Shown here: positions 18,695-27,474 of the stretch, one piece after another
How the letters are laid out: every line of letters starts with the position of its first letter
Numbering within the stretch: the stretch's first letter is position 1
From: Tolypothrix bouteillei VB521301
GTDB lineage: Bacteria; Cyanobacteriota; Cyanobacteriia; Cyanobacteriales; Nostocaceae
Assembly: GCF_000760695.4 (NCBI RefSeq)
Contig: NZ_JHEG04000001.1
Coordinates: forward strand, 1,063,834 to 1,127,833
Direction: 5' to 3'
Length of the DNA stretch: 64,000 nt
Program-made: the position numbers and the translations under genes
Notes under the pieces: model-generated
Databases searched by the model: none
What the model saw: the letters and a program-made list of their open reading frames with translations, nothing else
Told to the model about the DNA's origin: nothing

Positions 18695-18889
18695 TCCGTT
18701 TGGAGATACCTACGGTTAATTAATTATTAGGAATAGGTGCGATATTAAATGCAATACCCGTGAATCAATTTGTATTTCACACCCTCAACCTAAAACTTTA
18801 TCATTCTCCAAAATTCTGGATAACCATATTGGAGCTATTTGGTATTTTGTTCATCACTATTCACTTTCAAAAAAATTTGTAGTACACCC

Positions 18890-18918
18890 TTGACACTATA
18901 TAATACATTAAGTAGTAT
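18890..18918 (+). promoter_or_regulatory. tRNA-array promoter 1
   Basis: TTGACA (18890-18895), a 17-base spacer and TAGTAT (18913-18918) make a near-consensus sigma-70 promoter about 90 bases before the first array tRNA. The surroundings (TTTGTAGTA before it, ATATGTAGT after it) are shared with the promoter at 25707. The leader that follows (AGCCTCTT ... ATTGCCAC) is also shared. Confidence 0.75.
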
Positions 18919-19005
18919 ATATGTAGTGAAGGAAGCGAGCCTCTTCAAAAGGCATAGCGCTAATACTTCACAACCTTAAAAATTTCACAGATTGCCACCT
19001 AACTT

Positions 19006-19209
19006 GGGCGTGTAGCTCAGTTAGTTAAGAGTGCCTCTCTGTAAAACAGGAACTCGCGAGTATCTCCGATAAAGACGCTGAGTCGCTGGCGCGACACGCT
19101 AAGCGCCAAACGCACGCTCCGCGATGCGAAGCTATGCCCGTAAGGGCTATACGCGATGCCGCAGGCTATGCCCGCAAGGGCTATACGCGAACGAGTTTCG
19201 TCATCCCCG
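19006..19209 (+). tRNA. tRNA-Tyr-like (GTA), T-loop interrupted
   Basis: The 5' part has a D-arm (GCTCAGTTAGTTAAGAG) and anticodon arm CCTCT-CTGTAAA-ACAGG, anticodon GTA with one stem mismatch. The T-stem GCGAG and its partner TTCGT are separated by about 135 bases of nested palindromes (about 19062-19191) that sit inside the T-loop. Variable arm is short, unlike normal bacterial tRNA-Tyr. Probably not functional unless the insert is tolerated or removed. Confidence 0.5.
19062..19191. repeat. Nested small dispersed palindromes inside a tRNA
   Basis: The segment begins with a TATCTCC-type unit and ends with GCGAAC. It contains several stem-loops, including GAGTCGCTGGCGCGACACGCT and two copies of a CTATGCCCGYAAGGGCTATACGCG unit. 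The same units recur at 28211-28316, and the inverse at 28985-29030. Confidence 0.7.
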
Positions 19210-19253
19210 TATAGCCGCCTTGTGGACTCTCCCGTCGGTACTGCCTTATGGGT

Positions 19254-19372
19254 CGGTTTACAAGCTAGGTGTAAGCAACAGTCTGTAAAACAGCCGTGAT
19301 GGCGCAAAACGCCTGCCGGAGGCGATAAGCTGCGTACAGCTTGCGCTTCGCGATCGCTTTGCTAGTTCAATT
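19254..19372 (+). pseudogene. Degenerate tRNA-Tyr-like fragment with palindrome insertions
   Basis: GGGTCGGTTTACAAGC followed by GTCTGTAAAACAG matches the 5' half of the intact tRNA-Tyr at 27596. The anticodon stem is not paired and the 3' half is replaced by hairpin-forming sequence (GCCTGCCGGAGGC, AGCTGCGTACAGCT), ending in a possible T-loop piece (AGTTCAATT). Confidence 0.45.
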
Positions 19373-19374
19373 AT

Positions 19375-19447
19375 TGCCCTGTGGTGTAACTGGCAACATC
19401 TCTCGCTTTGAACGAGGAGACTCCAGGTTCAAACCCTGGCAGGGCAG
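19375..19447 (+). tRNA. tRNA-Gln (TTG)
   Basis: Complete cloverleaf: acceptor TGCCCTG/CAGGGCA, anticodon arm TCTCG-CTTTGAA-CGAGG and T-arm CCAGG-TTCAAAC-CCTGG. Part of the proximal array block. Confidence 0.8.
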
Positions 19448-19460
19448 TCACATTATCCTT

Positions 19461-19540
19461 CTATAGCCCAACTAGAAGAGGCGGCTGGTTTACAGGTATT
19501 TCCTACGGAGACACACTCGCGTTCAAGTCTCATTAGATAC
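19461..19540 (+). pseudogene. tRNA-Leu-like remnant with palindrome insertion
   Basis: The first 27 bases (CTATAGCCCAACTAGAAGAG...) match the intact tRNA-Leu(CAA) at 27882. The anticodon arm is missing and a GTATTTCCTACGGAGAC palindrome follows. A T-loop-like TTCAAGT remains near the end. Confidence 0.5.
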
Positions 19541-19548
19541 CCATACAT

Positions 19549-19632
19549 GGAAGCTGTCCGGCATGGACGAGGAAACCGCCTCGAAAGCGGCTGCGGTTAA
19601 CGCCGTCAAGAGTTCGATTCTCTTAGCTTCCG
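19549..19632 (+). tRNA. tRNA-Ser (CGA)
   Basis: Acceptor GGAAGCT/AGCTTCC, anticodon arm with loop CTCGAAA, a long variable arm (TGCGGTTAACGCCGTC) as expected for Ser, and T-arm AAGAG-TTCGATT-CTCTT. Last tRNA of the proximal block. Confidence 0.85.
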
Positions 19633-19948
19633 TTTTTGCACTTTTACCAAAATTGTAATTGTAGTAGCACGTATGAGTAAGGATTCATTGGATCTAATGA
19701 CTGCCAATATTGTTCAGCCAATTGCATAAATCTCCAACCCATAACATATAAATTCATAACTCAATCAACTTCGCTCCACATTAGGTAACGGAGCAAAAGA
19801 TAACTTTATCCCTGCGGTTAATTACAGACTAACTTTTGTCTAAAACCCTTTTACTTGAATTTAAGTCGTTTTAGTCTCTGAGGTGGAACTGTCTCTACGC
19901 TACAGCTATGTGAAAGGACAAGGTATGTTTAACAGAGTCAGCAAATAA
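19633..19948. other. Intergenic region after the proximal tRNA block
   Basis: This 316-base AT-rich region contains no recognisable gene, RNA or hairpin. Confidence 0.4.
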
Positions 19949-20407
19949 TTAACTTTCGCTAGATAAAGTACGCCGCCAGTACGTAGGACGCCAGTAATAA
20001 AGTTGAGTCCTATCATCAGGATAGGGCGTTTTGTCATTTATTAGAGGCAATGGTTTGTCTATTACAATATCTGAACTAGCATTCACAATGAAAATCCTCT
20101 CCGGCTGAAAGTCTTCAATATTGTCAACATCAAGATTAATAACTCGCCATTCGGGGTCTCGAATATCACTTGAGGTAGGACGGCGGGCATGGGGTTGACA
20201 AGTGGACTCGCACGCACCAAACTCAATGTAATTGAGCTGACCGACAAGCAGCGACACATTATTTGCACTCCTGTCTACGCAAGCAAAACGCAATTGAAAT
20301 ACGTCATCTTCCCAGAAACAGATTGGGCAAATATCATACGAACCGGGTGGTTCATCAAAGATAAGATAACCGCAACAAGGGCATGGATAACTTGTGTGCT
20401 CGGTCAT
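19949..20407 (-). CDS. CPCC family cysteine-rich protein
   Basis: The product has 152 residues and starts MTEHTSYPCPCCGYLIFDEPPGSYDICPICFWEDD. The paired CPCC and CPIC motifs form a likely zinc-binding head, and the aromatic-rich stretch before QLRFAC is typical of the Cys_rich_CPCC family (PF14206). Members occur near polymorphic toxins and mobile DNA and some are proposed immunity proteins; no toxin gene is visible here. It is isolated between tRNA genes and a group II intron. Confidence 0.75.
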   Translation of the reverse strand: MTEHTSYPCPCCGYLIFDEPPGSYDICPICFWEDDVFQLRFACVDRSANNVSLLVGQLNYIEFGACESTCQPHARRPTSSDIRDPEWRVINLDVDNIEDFQPERIFIVNASSDIVIDKPLPLINDKTPYPDDRTQLYYWRPTYWRRTLSSES

Positions 20408-20637
20408 ACTTGCTAAAAATCCACATGACGGCTGAGAACCGCAAACACAGTTTGGCTACAAATTCTCTATTGTATTTTCCAGTTTGATAAAAAAGCTGCA
20501 ACTCACTTTTCCAATTCCAACTAAAATCTGATAGACCAACTGCAAGAAAGGCAAGGGCTCGTTGTACCGCTCATCACTGGCTTTTATAGCGAATAAGGAC
20601 GCACTTGAGAAGTAGGAAAAACGAAGTAATTCGTAGT

Positions 20638-23128
20638 GTGCGATTCGTTCACTCGAAATGAGTAATAAATTATTCAGGGATGAGTGGCAGGGAATAAGAA
20701 CCGAGTAATCGGAACAGAACCTTTGACAACTAGATGACCATGAGGGTGACTCCGAGGAAATCCTAGAGTACATAAGAGAAGTCCCTCCCCGTAGGTGCAA
20801 CGGTGACAGCATCACCCCTAGGGTAGCGACTAGCCATCAATCCCTAAAGCGGGGTGAGAAGGAGGTAAAACTGGTAGCCTAAACTGGTTCCCTTCGAGCA
20901 TAAACCTACGAGCAGCGCAAGCGAAGATGCGTAACCGTCGTTATTACTAACCAGCGAAATAAGGCTGAACGCGCTGGAGCCAAAAAAAAAAGGCAACGGA
21001 TAAGGGACTGGCATTTACTACGATGACCAGCAAGCACTCCCAATAAACCCGGCGGATAAGCATCGCTCTAAAGGTTTCAAACAATGGTTATCTGGAACGA
21101 AGTAACTTAATGTCCACTCTCAGGAGGTCGATACTGAGTAGGTGCTAACCGTATGTGGCGTTAAGAGAGATTGAGTCAAAAGCGAATGCCTTGTGTAATA
21201 ACGAGGATATGCTGACAGACTTACGGTGATTTGGAATGTAGAGTCACAGTAGCAATAAATATGTCTAAAACACGAAGAGTCACAACGGAATCAAATGAGG
21301 AAGCGATCCAACCCTTGAAGGAATTGCGAAATCATGAAACTGTGAATGATAAATCGATGGTGGAATGGAGGCACACTGACTGGCGTAAGCTAGAAAAACG
21401 TGTCTACAAGTTGCAAAAAAGAATCTACAAAGCCTCACAGCGTGGTAATGTCAAAGCAACTCGCAAACTCCAAAAGACGCTGATGAAGTCCTGGAGTGCA
21501 AAGTGTCTTGCGGTTAGACGGGTTACACAAGACAACCAAGGTAAGAAGACGGCGGGTGTGGACGGTGTGAAATCACTAACTCCAAAGCAACGTCTCACCT
21601 TAGTTGCCAAATTAAAATTAGGCTCAAAGGTATCGTCTACCAGACGTGTATGGATTCCAAAGCCTGGGAAAGATGAAAAAAGACCTTTGGGTATCCCGAC
21701 AATGTATGACCGCGCATTGCAAGCTCTCGTAAAAATGGCACTTGAGCCAGAATGGGAAGCTAAGTTTGAACCTAACTCATATGGGTTTAGACCAGGACGC
21801 TCATGTCACGATGCTATCGAAGCTATTTTTAATAGTATCAAAACAAAACCAAAATTTGTTCTGGATGCTGACATATCAAAGTGCTTCGATAAAATCGACC
21901 ACACGGCACTGCTAAGAAAATTAAATACATTCCCCACCATTCGCCGTCAAATACGTGCTTGGTTAAAAGCGGGAGTGATGGATAATCAGCAGTTCCAAGA
22001 GACATCTGAGGGTACTCCCCAAGGCGGAGTCATTTCGCCGCTTTTAGCAAACATTGCCCTCCACGGTATGGAAGAACGAATTAAACAATACGCTGAAACA
22101 TTACCTGGTACAAAACGGGTCAATCGATTTAGTATATCGTTAACTCGTTACGCCGATGATTTCGTAATTTTACACGAAAATCTAGCCGTTGTTCAAAGAT
22201 GTCAAACAATTATATCTGAGTGGTTAAAAGACATGGGTTTGGAATTGAAGCCATCAAAAACACGCCTAACTCATACTTTAAATAGGTATGAAAATGAAGA
22301 ACCGGGGTTTAACTTCCTTGGTTTTAATATTAGGCAGTTTCGAGTGAGTAAATACCACTCAAAACAAGGTTTCAAAACAATCATCACCCCAAGCAAAGAA
22401 AAGCAGAGGATACACTACGAACGAATAGCTAGTGTCATCAATGACCACATCCCAGCTCCACAAGAGGCAATTATCAACCGATTAAATCCAATAATCAGGG
22501 GATGGTCTAACTACTATTCAACGGTAGTAAGTAAAGAAACTTACTCCACATTAGACAATCTTATGTATTCTAAGCTAAAAACTTGGGCAAAACGCCGTCA
22601 CCCAAATAAATCAGGAGAATGGGTAACCAAGAAATACTGGCGCACCATTGGCGGTGATAATTGGGTCTTCGCCACTCCAAACAAAGGGGAAAAAAATTCG
22701 ATGCGATTACTAAAACACGCAGAAATACCCATTGTTCGGCACGTAAAAGTGAAAGGCGATGCCAGTCCATACGATGGCAACCTAATTTATTGGAGTTCAA
22801 GAATGGGCGCACACCCTGAAGTGCCAAAAAGAGTAACAAAACTCTTAAAGCAACAAAAAGGAAAATGTGCTCACTGCGAATTGTACTTCCGAGAGGAAGA
22901 TGTACTGGAAATTGACCACAAAATACCTCCAACTCAAGGAGGTAAAGACGAATATAAAAATCTCCAGTTATTACATAGACACTGCCACGACATAAAAACA
23001 GCCAATGACAAATTGGCTGGAGGTATGCACTTGGACAAGCACCAAATTACCGAGGAGCCGGATGAATTGAAAAATTCACGTCCGGTTTTGAAGACGAGTC
23101 GCTCTGGTGACGGAGCGGCTTAGTTTAC
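20638..23128 (+). mobile_element. Group II intron with RT/maturase-HNH protein
   Basis: The 5' end is GTGCG at 20638. The 3' part has a domain V hairpin (GAGCCGGATGAATT-GAAA-AATTCACGTCCGG, from about 23055) and a domain VI hairpin ending TTAGTTTAC at 23128 with a candidate branch-point A at 23122. About 600 bases of structured RNA precede the encoded protein. A second 5' end of the same intron starts at 23130, one base downstream. The intron lies between the two tRNA blocks, not inside a recognisable gene. Confidence 0.85.
21261..23123 (+). CDS. ltrA: Group II intron reverse transcriptase/maturase with HNH endonuclease
   Basis: The 620-residue product starts at ATG 21261; the frame opens slightly earlier at 21231. 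It has the RT blocks KPGKDEKRPLGIPTMYDRALQ, SYGFRPGRSCHDAI, DADISKCFDKIDH, EGTPQGGVISPLLANI and the active-site YADDF. A maturase X domain follows (GWSNYYS), and then an HNH endonuclease with CAHC, LEIDHKIP, GGKDEYKNLQLLHRHCHD. These domains carry out splicing and retrohoming of the surrounding intron. All catalytic motifs look intact, so the element may be active. The final codons run through domains V and VI. Confidence 0.9.
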   Translation: MSKTRRVTTESNEEAIQPLKELRNHETVNDKSMVEWRHTDWRKLEKRVYKLQKRIYKASQRGNVKATRKLQKTLMKSWSAKCLAVRRVTQDNQGKKTAGVDGVKSLTPKQRLTLVAKLKLGSKVSSTRRVWIPKPGKDEKRPLGIPTMYDRALQALVKMALEPEWEAKFEPNSYGFRPGRSCHDAIEAIFNSIKTKPKFVLDADISKCFDKIDHTALLRKLNTFPTIRRQIRAWLKAGVMDNQQFQETSEGTPQGGVISPLLANIALHGMEERIKQYAETLPGTKRVNRFSISLTRYADDFVILHENLAVVQRCQTIISEWLKDMGLELKPSKTRLTHTLNRYENEEPGFNFLGFNIRQFRVSKYHSKQGFKTIITPSKEKQRIHYERIASVINDHIPAPQEAIINRLNPIIRGWSNYYSTVVSKETYSTLDNLMYSKLKTWAKRRHPNKSGEWVTKKYWRTIGGDNWVFATPNKGEKNSMRLLKHAEIPIVRHVKVKGDASPYDGNLIYWSSRMGAHPEVPKRVTKLLKQQKGKCAHCELYFREEDVLEIDHKIPPTQGGKDEYKNLQLLHRHCHDIKTANDKLAGGMHLDKHQITEEPDELKNSRPVLKTSRSGDGAA

Positions 23129-23129
23129 T

Positions 23130-23322
23130 GTGCGATTCGTTCACTCGAAATGAATAATTTATTATTCAGGGATGAGTGGCAAGGAATAAGAACCGAGTAA
23201 TCGGAACAGAACCTTTGACAACTAGATGACCATGAGGGTGACTCCGAGGAAATCCTAGAGTACATAAGAGAAGTCCCTCCCCGTAGGTGCAACTGTGACA
23301 GCATCACCCCTAGGCTAGCGAC
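23130..23322 (+). mobile_element. Truncated 5' fragment of the same group II intron
   Basis: These 193 bases repeat the first 190 or so bases of the intron at 20638 with few differences, starting at GTGCG. The match ends at TAGCGAC; what follows is unrelated. Only one base (T) separates it from the 3' end of the complete intron. Confidence 0.8.
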
Positions 23323-23427
23323 ATTGTACCGATCTGGTGCTGTATCCAAAACTGTTATGTAGGGGATAGGTAACTCACGTTAAGTCGCCGCGCTACGCAT
23401 CACACAAGATTTTCATATGCTTAATTC

Positions 23428-24975
23428 TCAAGAAAGAAACTCTTTTTCCTGAAATTGCTTGTACTGTTTATCTTTGGACTCAAAGTATTTTTCAACGGTT
23501 GTTTTTGCAGCTATAGCATTTTCCAACTCATCACCACCATTAGCTAGCAGGCGTTCTCTTACCCGTTTGCGGATATCAGAAACAATTTTCCCGTTGACGA
23601 GGCGAGTTTTTGACCAATCTAGAATGGGCGGTGGGTATAAACCGTGCTCGATGTACTTGCCTTGGAGAATTTCAGGTAAACTATACCCTAGCAACTTTGG
23701 TATCCAGTGGTAAATGAAGCGCAAATCTGAGTCTTTCTCCTCAATGTTTTTATTAGGATTGTAGATGCGAAAAGTTTCACTCAAAGGATTGGTAATACCT
23801 GCTTGCATCTGCCACTGCCAATTATCAATTGCTAAATCTCCATCCACCAAATAATTCATGTAGTGGCGTGCGCCGTAATGCCAGGAGATACCACAATTGA
23901 TAGTTAAGAAAGTAGCACACATCGCCCGCATGCGAAAATTCATCCAACCCATTGTTTTCAGTTGTCTCATACTGGCATCCACCATTGGAAATCCAGTTAG
24001 CCCTTCACACCAAGCATGAAATAACTCTTGTTGCGATGAAGTGAGTTCGTCAGGTCGGTAATATTCATCAAATTCTGGGTAACGGTTGGTATATGCTATC
24101 TCTGGATGAAAGTACAACCGTTGAGTAAAACTATCGTGCCATCTTAGCCGATCGCGAAATGCCTTCAAAGAAAATTCCGCCTTTGGTTGATCGGCCAGTT
24201 CTCTTGCTCGCGCTTTGGTACTTTGATAGACAGTTCTCACCGAGATAGTTCCAAAAGCCAGGTGAGGTGAAAGATGTGACGTTGCTTTTTGTTGTGCCAG
24301 CCAGGGTTTTGATAATTTCCAATGATACCCATGAAATCGTTTTGTCAGAAAAGAATTTAGCGTAGAAAATGCCTGTGTTTCTCCGCCTTTAAAATAAACA
24401 CGCTTTGTTTCGTAGAAATGACTGTATTTTTGTTTAAGTTCGGTGAAGGTCACTAGGGGTAGATTGAACGATAGCTGTGGAGTGTTAATGTGAATTGGCT
24501 TTAGGTGTGGAGATTGCCTGACATAGGTGTAGTATTCGTCAAACCATTTGTCGCGGCGATCGTCATCTGTCTGCAAGAAGTTGTTGAGACCGATGTGGCA
24601 TTCCAGATTGAGTTGTTGGTAGAAGTTGGCGATAGCTCTATCGCGGCTCACTCCATACTCAACTTGCACGTCCCGATTAAAGTAGAGCTTGGGTCTGTGA
24701 CCGAGTTGAATTAACTGTTGAGTGAGTTGTTGGAGAATGTCTACTGAATTTCCTTCAAATAAATATAATTGACTACTATTAGAGCGTAAGTTTTTCTCTA
24801 AATTTTCCAAAGACTCAAACAAAAATCTGACCCGTGCCTTACCTACCTCTGGTTGCTCGTAAAACCAAGGGTCAATAATAAAGCAAGGTAAGACAAGAGC
24901 AGCCTTAGCAGTTGCCCTAGCTACGCTTTCATTGTCGCTTAACCGCAAGTCCCGCCGAAACCAAAGAATGTGCAT
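23428..24975 (-). CDS. phr: Deoxyribodipyrimidine photolyase / FAD-binding cryptochrome family
   Basis: The 515-residue product has an N-terminal Rossmann domain (MHILWFRRDLRLSDNESV) and a C-terminal FAD domain with HLSPHLAFGTISVR, RLRWHDSF, GLTGFPMVDASMRQL, GWMNFRMRAMCATFL and DGDLAIDNWQWQMQAG. The last blocks are diagnostic for photolyases and form the flavin pocket and tryptophan chain. The protein would repair UV-induced pyrimidine dimers with blue light; a cryptochrome-like role cannot be excluded. The C-terminal 40 residues are charged. It sits on the strand opposite to the tRNA array that flanks it on both sides. Confidence 0.88.
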   Translation of the reverse strand: MHILWFRRDLRLSDNESVARATAKAALVLPCFIIDPWFYEQPEVGKARVRFLFESLENLEKNLRSNSSQLYLFEGNSVDILQQLTQQLIQLGHRPKLYFNRDVQVEYGVSRDRAIANFYQQLNLECHIGLNNFLQTDDDRRDKWFDEYYTYVRQSPHLKPIHINTPQLSFNLPLVTFTELKQKYSHFYETKRVYFKGGETQAFSTLNSFLTKRFHGYHWKLSKPWLAQQKATSHLSPHLAFGTISVRTVYQSTKARARELADQPKAEFSLKAFRDRLRWHDSFTQRLYFHPEIAYTNRYPEFDEYYRPDELTSSQQELFHAWCEGLTGFPMVDASMRQLKTMGWMNFRMRAMCATFLTINCGISWHYGARHYMNYLVDGDLAIDNWQWQMQAGITNPLSETFRIYNPNKNIEEKDSDLRFIYHWIPKLLGYSLPEILQGKYIEHGLYPPPILDWSKTRLVNGKIVSDIRKRVRERLLANGGDELENAIAAKTTVEKYFESKDKQYKQFQEKEFLS

Positions 24976-25213
24976 ACATTAGTACTATCACTCCACCTCT
25001 ATTTTGGCATTTTTAAGTTGGGGTGATGCGATTTGCCTAAAGGGCAGGAGCGAAGCTATCGCCATACGGATGAGTCCCGTAATTGCATAGATTTCATAAC
25101 TAGAGCGATTTGGCAGCCAACTTTTCCTTTAAGTTACATTTACTGCCATCAACTGCTTCCACTTTACTGCCATTGCCTGGTAAAGTGACACTTCAAAGGG
25201 TTGGCGATCGCTC

Positions 25214-25396
25214 GTTTCAATCCCGTAGCCGGGGGTCGCTACGTTTCAAGTTCTTCAAACCGTCTCGGTAGTATGCTTCTAACAAATTTCAATCCCGTTA
25301 CCGGGAATCGCTACGTTTCAAGGCCCAAGCCCAAACCAAGGAAACAGCCAAACCATTCGGTTTCAATCCCGTTACCGGGAATCGCTACGTTTCAAG
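25214..25396 (-). CRISPR. Mini CRISPR array, three 37-bp repeats and two spacers
   Basis: Repeats lie at 25214-25250, 25286-25322 and 25360-25396, with spacers of 35 and 37 bases. On the minus strand the repeat reads CTTGAAACGTAGCG...GGGATTGAAAC, with an internal stem TTCCCGGTAACGGGAA and an ATTGAAAC 3' end typical of cyanobacterial type I/III repeats. The left repeat is degenerate, as expected for the leader-distal end of an array read leftward. No cas genes occur in the window. Confidence 0.85.
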
Positions 25397-25438
25397 TATT
25401 TTTTAATTTTACGTTTTCTGAGTTAATTTTGGTTGCCA

Positions 25439-25519
25439 TCAGGTCAAGGACTGTTAATTACTGGACCAAGTGGCTTTGGAAAGAGTTCTCTGCTGCGTGC
25501 GCTCGCCTACCTTATGAAG
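25439..25519 (+). pseudogene. Fragment of an ABC transporter ATP-binding domain
   Basis: One frame encodes SGQGLLITGPSGFGKSSLL plus RALA, an intact Walker A segment like that of YddA/SbmA-type ABC transporter fusions, and then stops after 27 codons. Nothing else of an ABC protein is visible nearby. The following 100 bases contain no recognisable domain. Confidence 0.6.
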
Positions 25520-25706
25520 CTGGAATGGTACTGAAAAACAGGCCCAAAGCCCCAATTCACTCAGCAGTGGCATTTGCTGAACAATTCTGGAACGCACAAA
25601 ACCTAAATGAATCTGAGTAATTTACTTCAAACTCAATCGCAGAAGGTAATACCGCGATTGCATCACATTGTCCTCTCACTTGTCAAAAAAATTTTGTAGT
25701 ATGCCA

Positions 25707-25735
25707 TTGACAACCTGTAATATTTTATGTAGTAT
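25707..25735 (+). promoter_or_regulatory. tRNA-array promoter 2
   Basis: TTGACA (25707-25712), a 17-base spacer and TAGTAT (25730-25735) repeat the geometry of the promoter at 18890. The flanks (TTTTGTAGTATGCC before, ATATGTAGTAAAG after) also match. It drives the large distal tRNA block through a leader that contains a group II intron. Confidence 0.75.
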
Positions 25736-25751
25736 ATATGTAGTAAAGCAG

Positions 25752-26816
25752 TGCGATTCGTTCTCTCAAAACCTAACTTTGTAAAGTGGAGTTCTCCATA
25801 TCAAAGAATTAGGGGGAGAGAGGGAAAGGTTATATAACCTTTTACAACTTAGTACTCTTGTAGGTTCAATTCCTACCACCCAAACCCAAGGGTTGAATTC
25901 ATAGCCCAGATTTAACAGGTTGGCAACTGTTACTTTCGGTGCATGGGTTAAATGCGGATAATGGGTAGTCACCTCCCCAAATCTCTGCAAGAGTTGGTAG
26001 ACATGGATAACGTACAGTGAATGCAGTACAACTCGTCGTAATACTACGGGAAACGAAAGTGACTGAGAATAGTCCTCGGATGACTCTATTGGACTAACCA
26101 GAGTGGGGAGAGTCTAGGGAATTATCACCCCAATGCGCCCTACCTAAGAGTTGCACGTCCCCGATACCAGAGTTAGGTTATACAGACTGTGGCTAAGTGC
26201 TTCGTAGCCATGTATGGGTGTCTAAACCTCGGCGGAGACTGCAATCCTAAATTTACCGCGAAAGGAGTGCTAGGAACGAAGTAACTTGTTCAATGCTATC
26301 GGATACATGTTAATTACTGCTAACCGACAATTGAATAGGAACAACCTTTGAGGCAAATTGCTTCCATAGCAGTAATCCTAACTGAAAACGATAAGGTGAG
26401 CCAAACCGCACGGTTGAACAACAGGGATATCCTGAGAAGCCAATGCCCTAAGTAATGTTAGGGATATGCTGACGCAGGATAAGCGGTTGTGGAAGCTTCC
26501 AGAATAGTAACTCCTGATAAGCCTAATACATACTTTCGGGTAATGTGGGATGAATTCTATGCGTACAGGGTAAACGATTGACTATACCGTAATTGTCCGG
26601 TAGTAAAGGCGACCACAAAACGTCGAACGGTCTAATAGCCCCAAGGCGGTACAAGGAAAGGGTGAAATAGTAGAAGCCAAGGTCAAATTGCGAGTAATCC
26701 ATACGACTATCTTTGACACAAGACCACACGCAGGAGCCGAATGAGATTGGAAACTCTCATGTTCGGTTCTGAATGAGAGGTGAAGGAAAGCGATTTCCTC
26801 ATCGACTCTAACCTAC
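25752..26816 (+). mobile_element. ORF-less group II intron in the tRNA-array leader
   Basis: The 3' part has domain V (GAGCCGAATGAGATT-GGAA-ACTCTCATGTTCGG, about 26733-26770) and a domain VI ending CTAACCTAC at 26816. Internal blocks shared with the complete intron at 20638 include GGAACGAAGTAACTT, GCTAACCG and GGATATGCTGAC. The sequence at 25752, GTGCGATTCGTTC, matches the 5' end of that intron. The exon sequences join to give the same leader as promoter 1. No reverse transcriptase is encoded. About 200 bases after the 5' end (25770-26000) hold an AAAGGTTATATAACCTTT palindrome and a T-arm-like piece that I cannot place. Confidence 0.7.
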
Positions 26817-26891
26817 AGCCTCTTAACAAGCTATAGAGCAAACACCCCTGAACCATGAAAACTAAATAATTGCCACTTAACGTAGGAATAT

Positions 26892-26968
26892 AGCTTTGTG
26901 GACAAATAGATAAGTCGCTGTGCCTCTCAAGCACGGAGGAGCGGGTGCAACTCCCGTCGAGGCTTCCA
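26892..26968 (+). tRNA. tRNA-Glu (CTC)
   Basis: Acceptor AGCTTTG/CGAGGCT, anticodon arm TGTGC-CTCTCAA-GCACG, T-arm GCGGG-TGCAACT-CCCGT, then T and encoded CCA. The T-loop starts TG instead of TT. First gene after the leader. Confidence 0.65.
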
Positions 26969-26973
26969 AATGT

Positions 26974-27090
26974 GTCCAAGTCGCCTAATGGTAGGGTATG
27001 GTCTGCAAAACTGATTGTGCAAGTACCCTCCTCTTCGAGACGCTTCGTGAATGCAAATGCTTACACGAGCAATTCTCGCCCTGGACTCCA
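26974..27090 (+). tRNA. tRNA-Cys (GCA), interrupted
   Basis: Acceptor GTCCAAG/CCTGGAC (one mismatch) with encoded CCA, and anticodon loop CTGCAAA. About 45 bases resembling the dispersed palindrome (CTCCTCTTCGAGACGCTTCGTGAA) are inserted between the anticodon arm and the T-arm. Confidence 0.6.
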
Positions 27091-27095
27091 AGCGT

Positions 27096-27170
27096 TGCAG
27101 CGTCACCTAATGATAAGGTACTTGGCTCATAACCGAGAATATACGGGTTCAACTCCCGTCGCTGCTACCA
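27096..27170 (+). tRNA. tRNA-Met (CAT)
   Basis: Anticodon arm TTGG-CTCATAA-CCGAG, T-arm ACGGG-TTCAACT-CCCGT, acceptor GCAGCG/CGCTGC with an unpaired first base, encoded CCA. Confidence 0.8.
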
Positions 27171-27173
27171 AAT

Positions 27174-27268
27174 GCACAGATGGTGTAATGGCAGCACTAG
27201 GGTCTCCAAAACCTTTGGTCAGGGTATCTCCTACGGAGACGCTTCGCGAACAAATTCTTGTCTGTGCG
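27174..27268 (+). tRNA. tRNA-Trp (CCA), T-loop interrupted
   Basis: Acceptor GCACAGA/TCTGTGC and anticodon arm AGGGT-CTCCAAA-ACCTT are complete. The T-loop is split by a 25-base palindrome (27226-27250, ATCTCCTACGGAGACGC...) between T54 and C56; removing it restores CAGGG-TTCAAAT-TCTTG apart from one base. Confidence 0.75.
27226..27250. repeat. Small dispersed palindrome in the tRNA-Trp T-loop
   Basis: The unit TATCTCCTACGGAGACGC with a GCGAAC end is a hairpin (TCTCC/GGAGA) of the very small mobile repeat type known from Nostoc-group genomes. Confidence 0.75.
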
Positions 27269-27292
27269 TTGCCGTGTCCTAATCGAAAAAGC

Positions 27293-27367
<75 letters not shown>

Positions 27368-27395
27368 CAGCTTTTTTCACTTACACGGCATACAT

Positions 27396-27469
27396 GGTGC
27401 AGAAGCGAAGTGGTCGAGCGGCACGTCTTTCAAGCGTGTAATTAGCGGGTTCGAGTCCCGTCTGTACTA
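27396..27469 (+). tRNA. tRNA-Glu (TTC)
   Basis: Acceptor GGTGCAG/CTGTACT with wobble pairs, anticodon arm CACGT-CTTTCAA-GCGTG, T-arm GCGGG-TTCGAGT-CCCGT. Confidence 0.75.
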
Positions 27470-27474
27470 CTTCA

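Noticed and set aside
20456..20815. Minus-strand frame similar to another at 23125-23349
   Set aside because: The similarity exists because both are antisense to the duplicated 5' end of a group II intron, not because they are paralogous proteins.
25201..25620. 139-codon plus-strand frame
   Set aside because: It reads straight through the CRISPR repeats and spacers (repeated NPVTGNRYVS) and has no protein family features.
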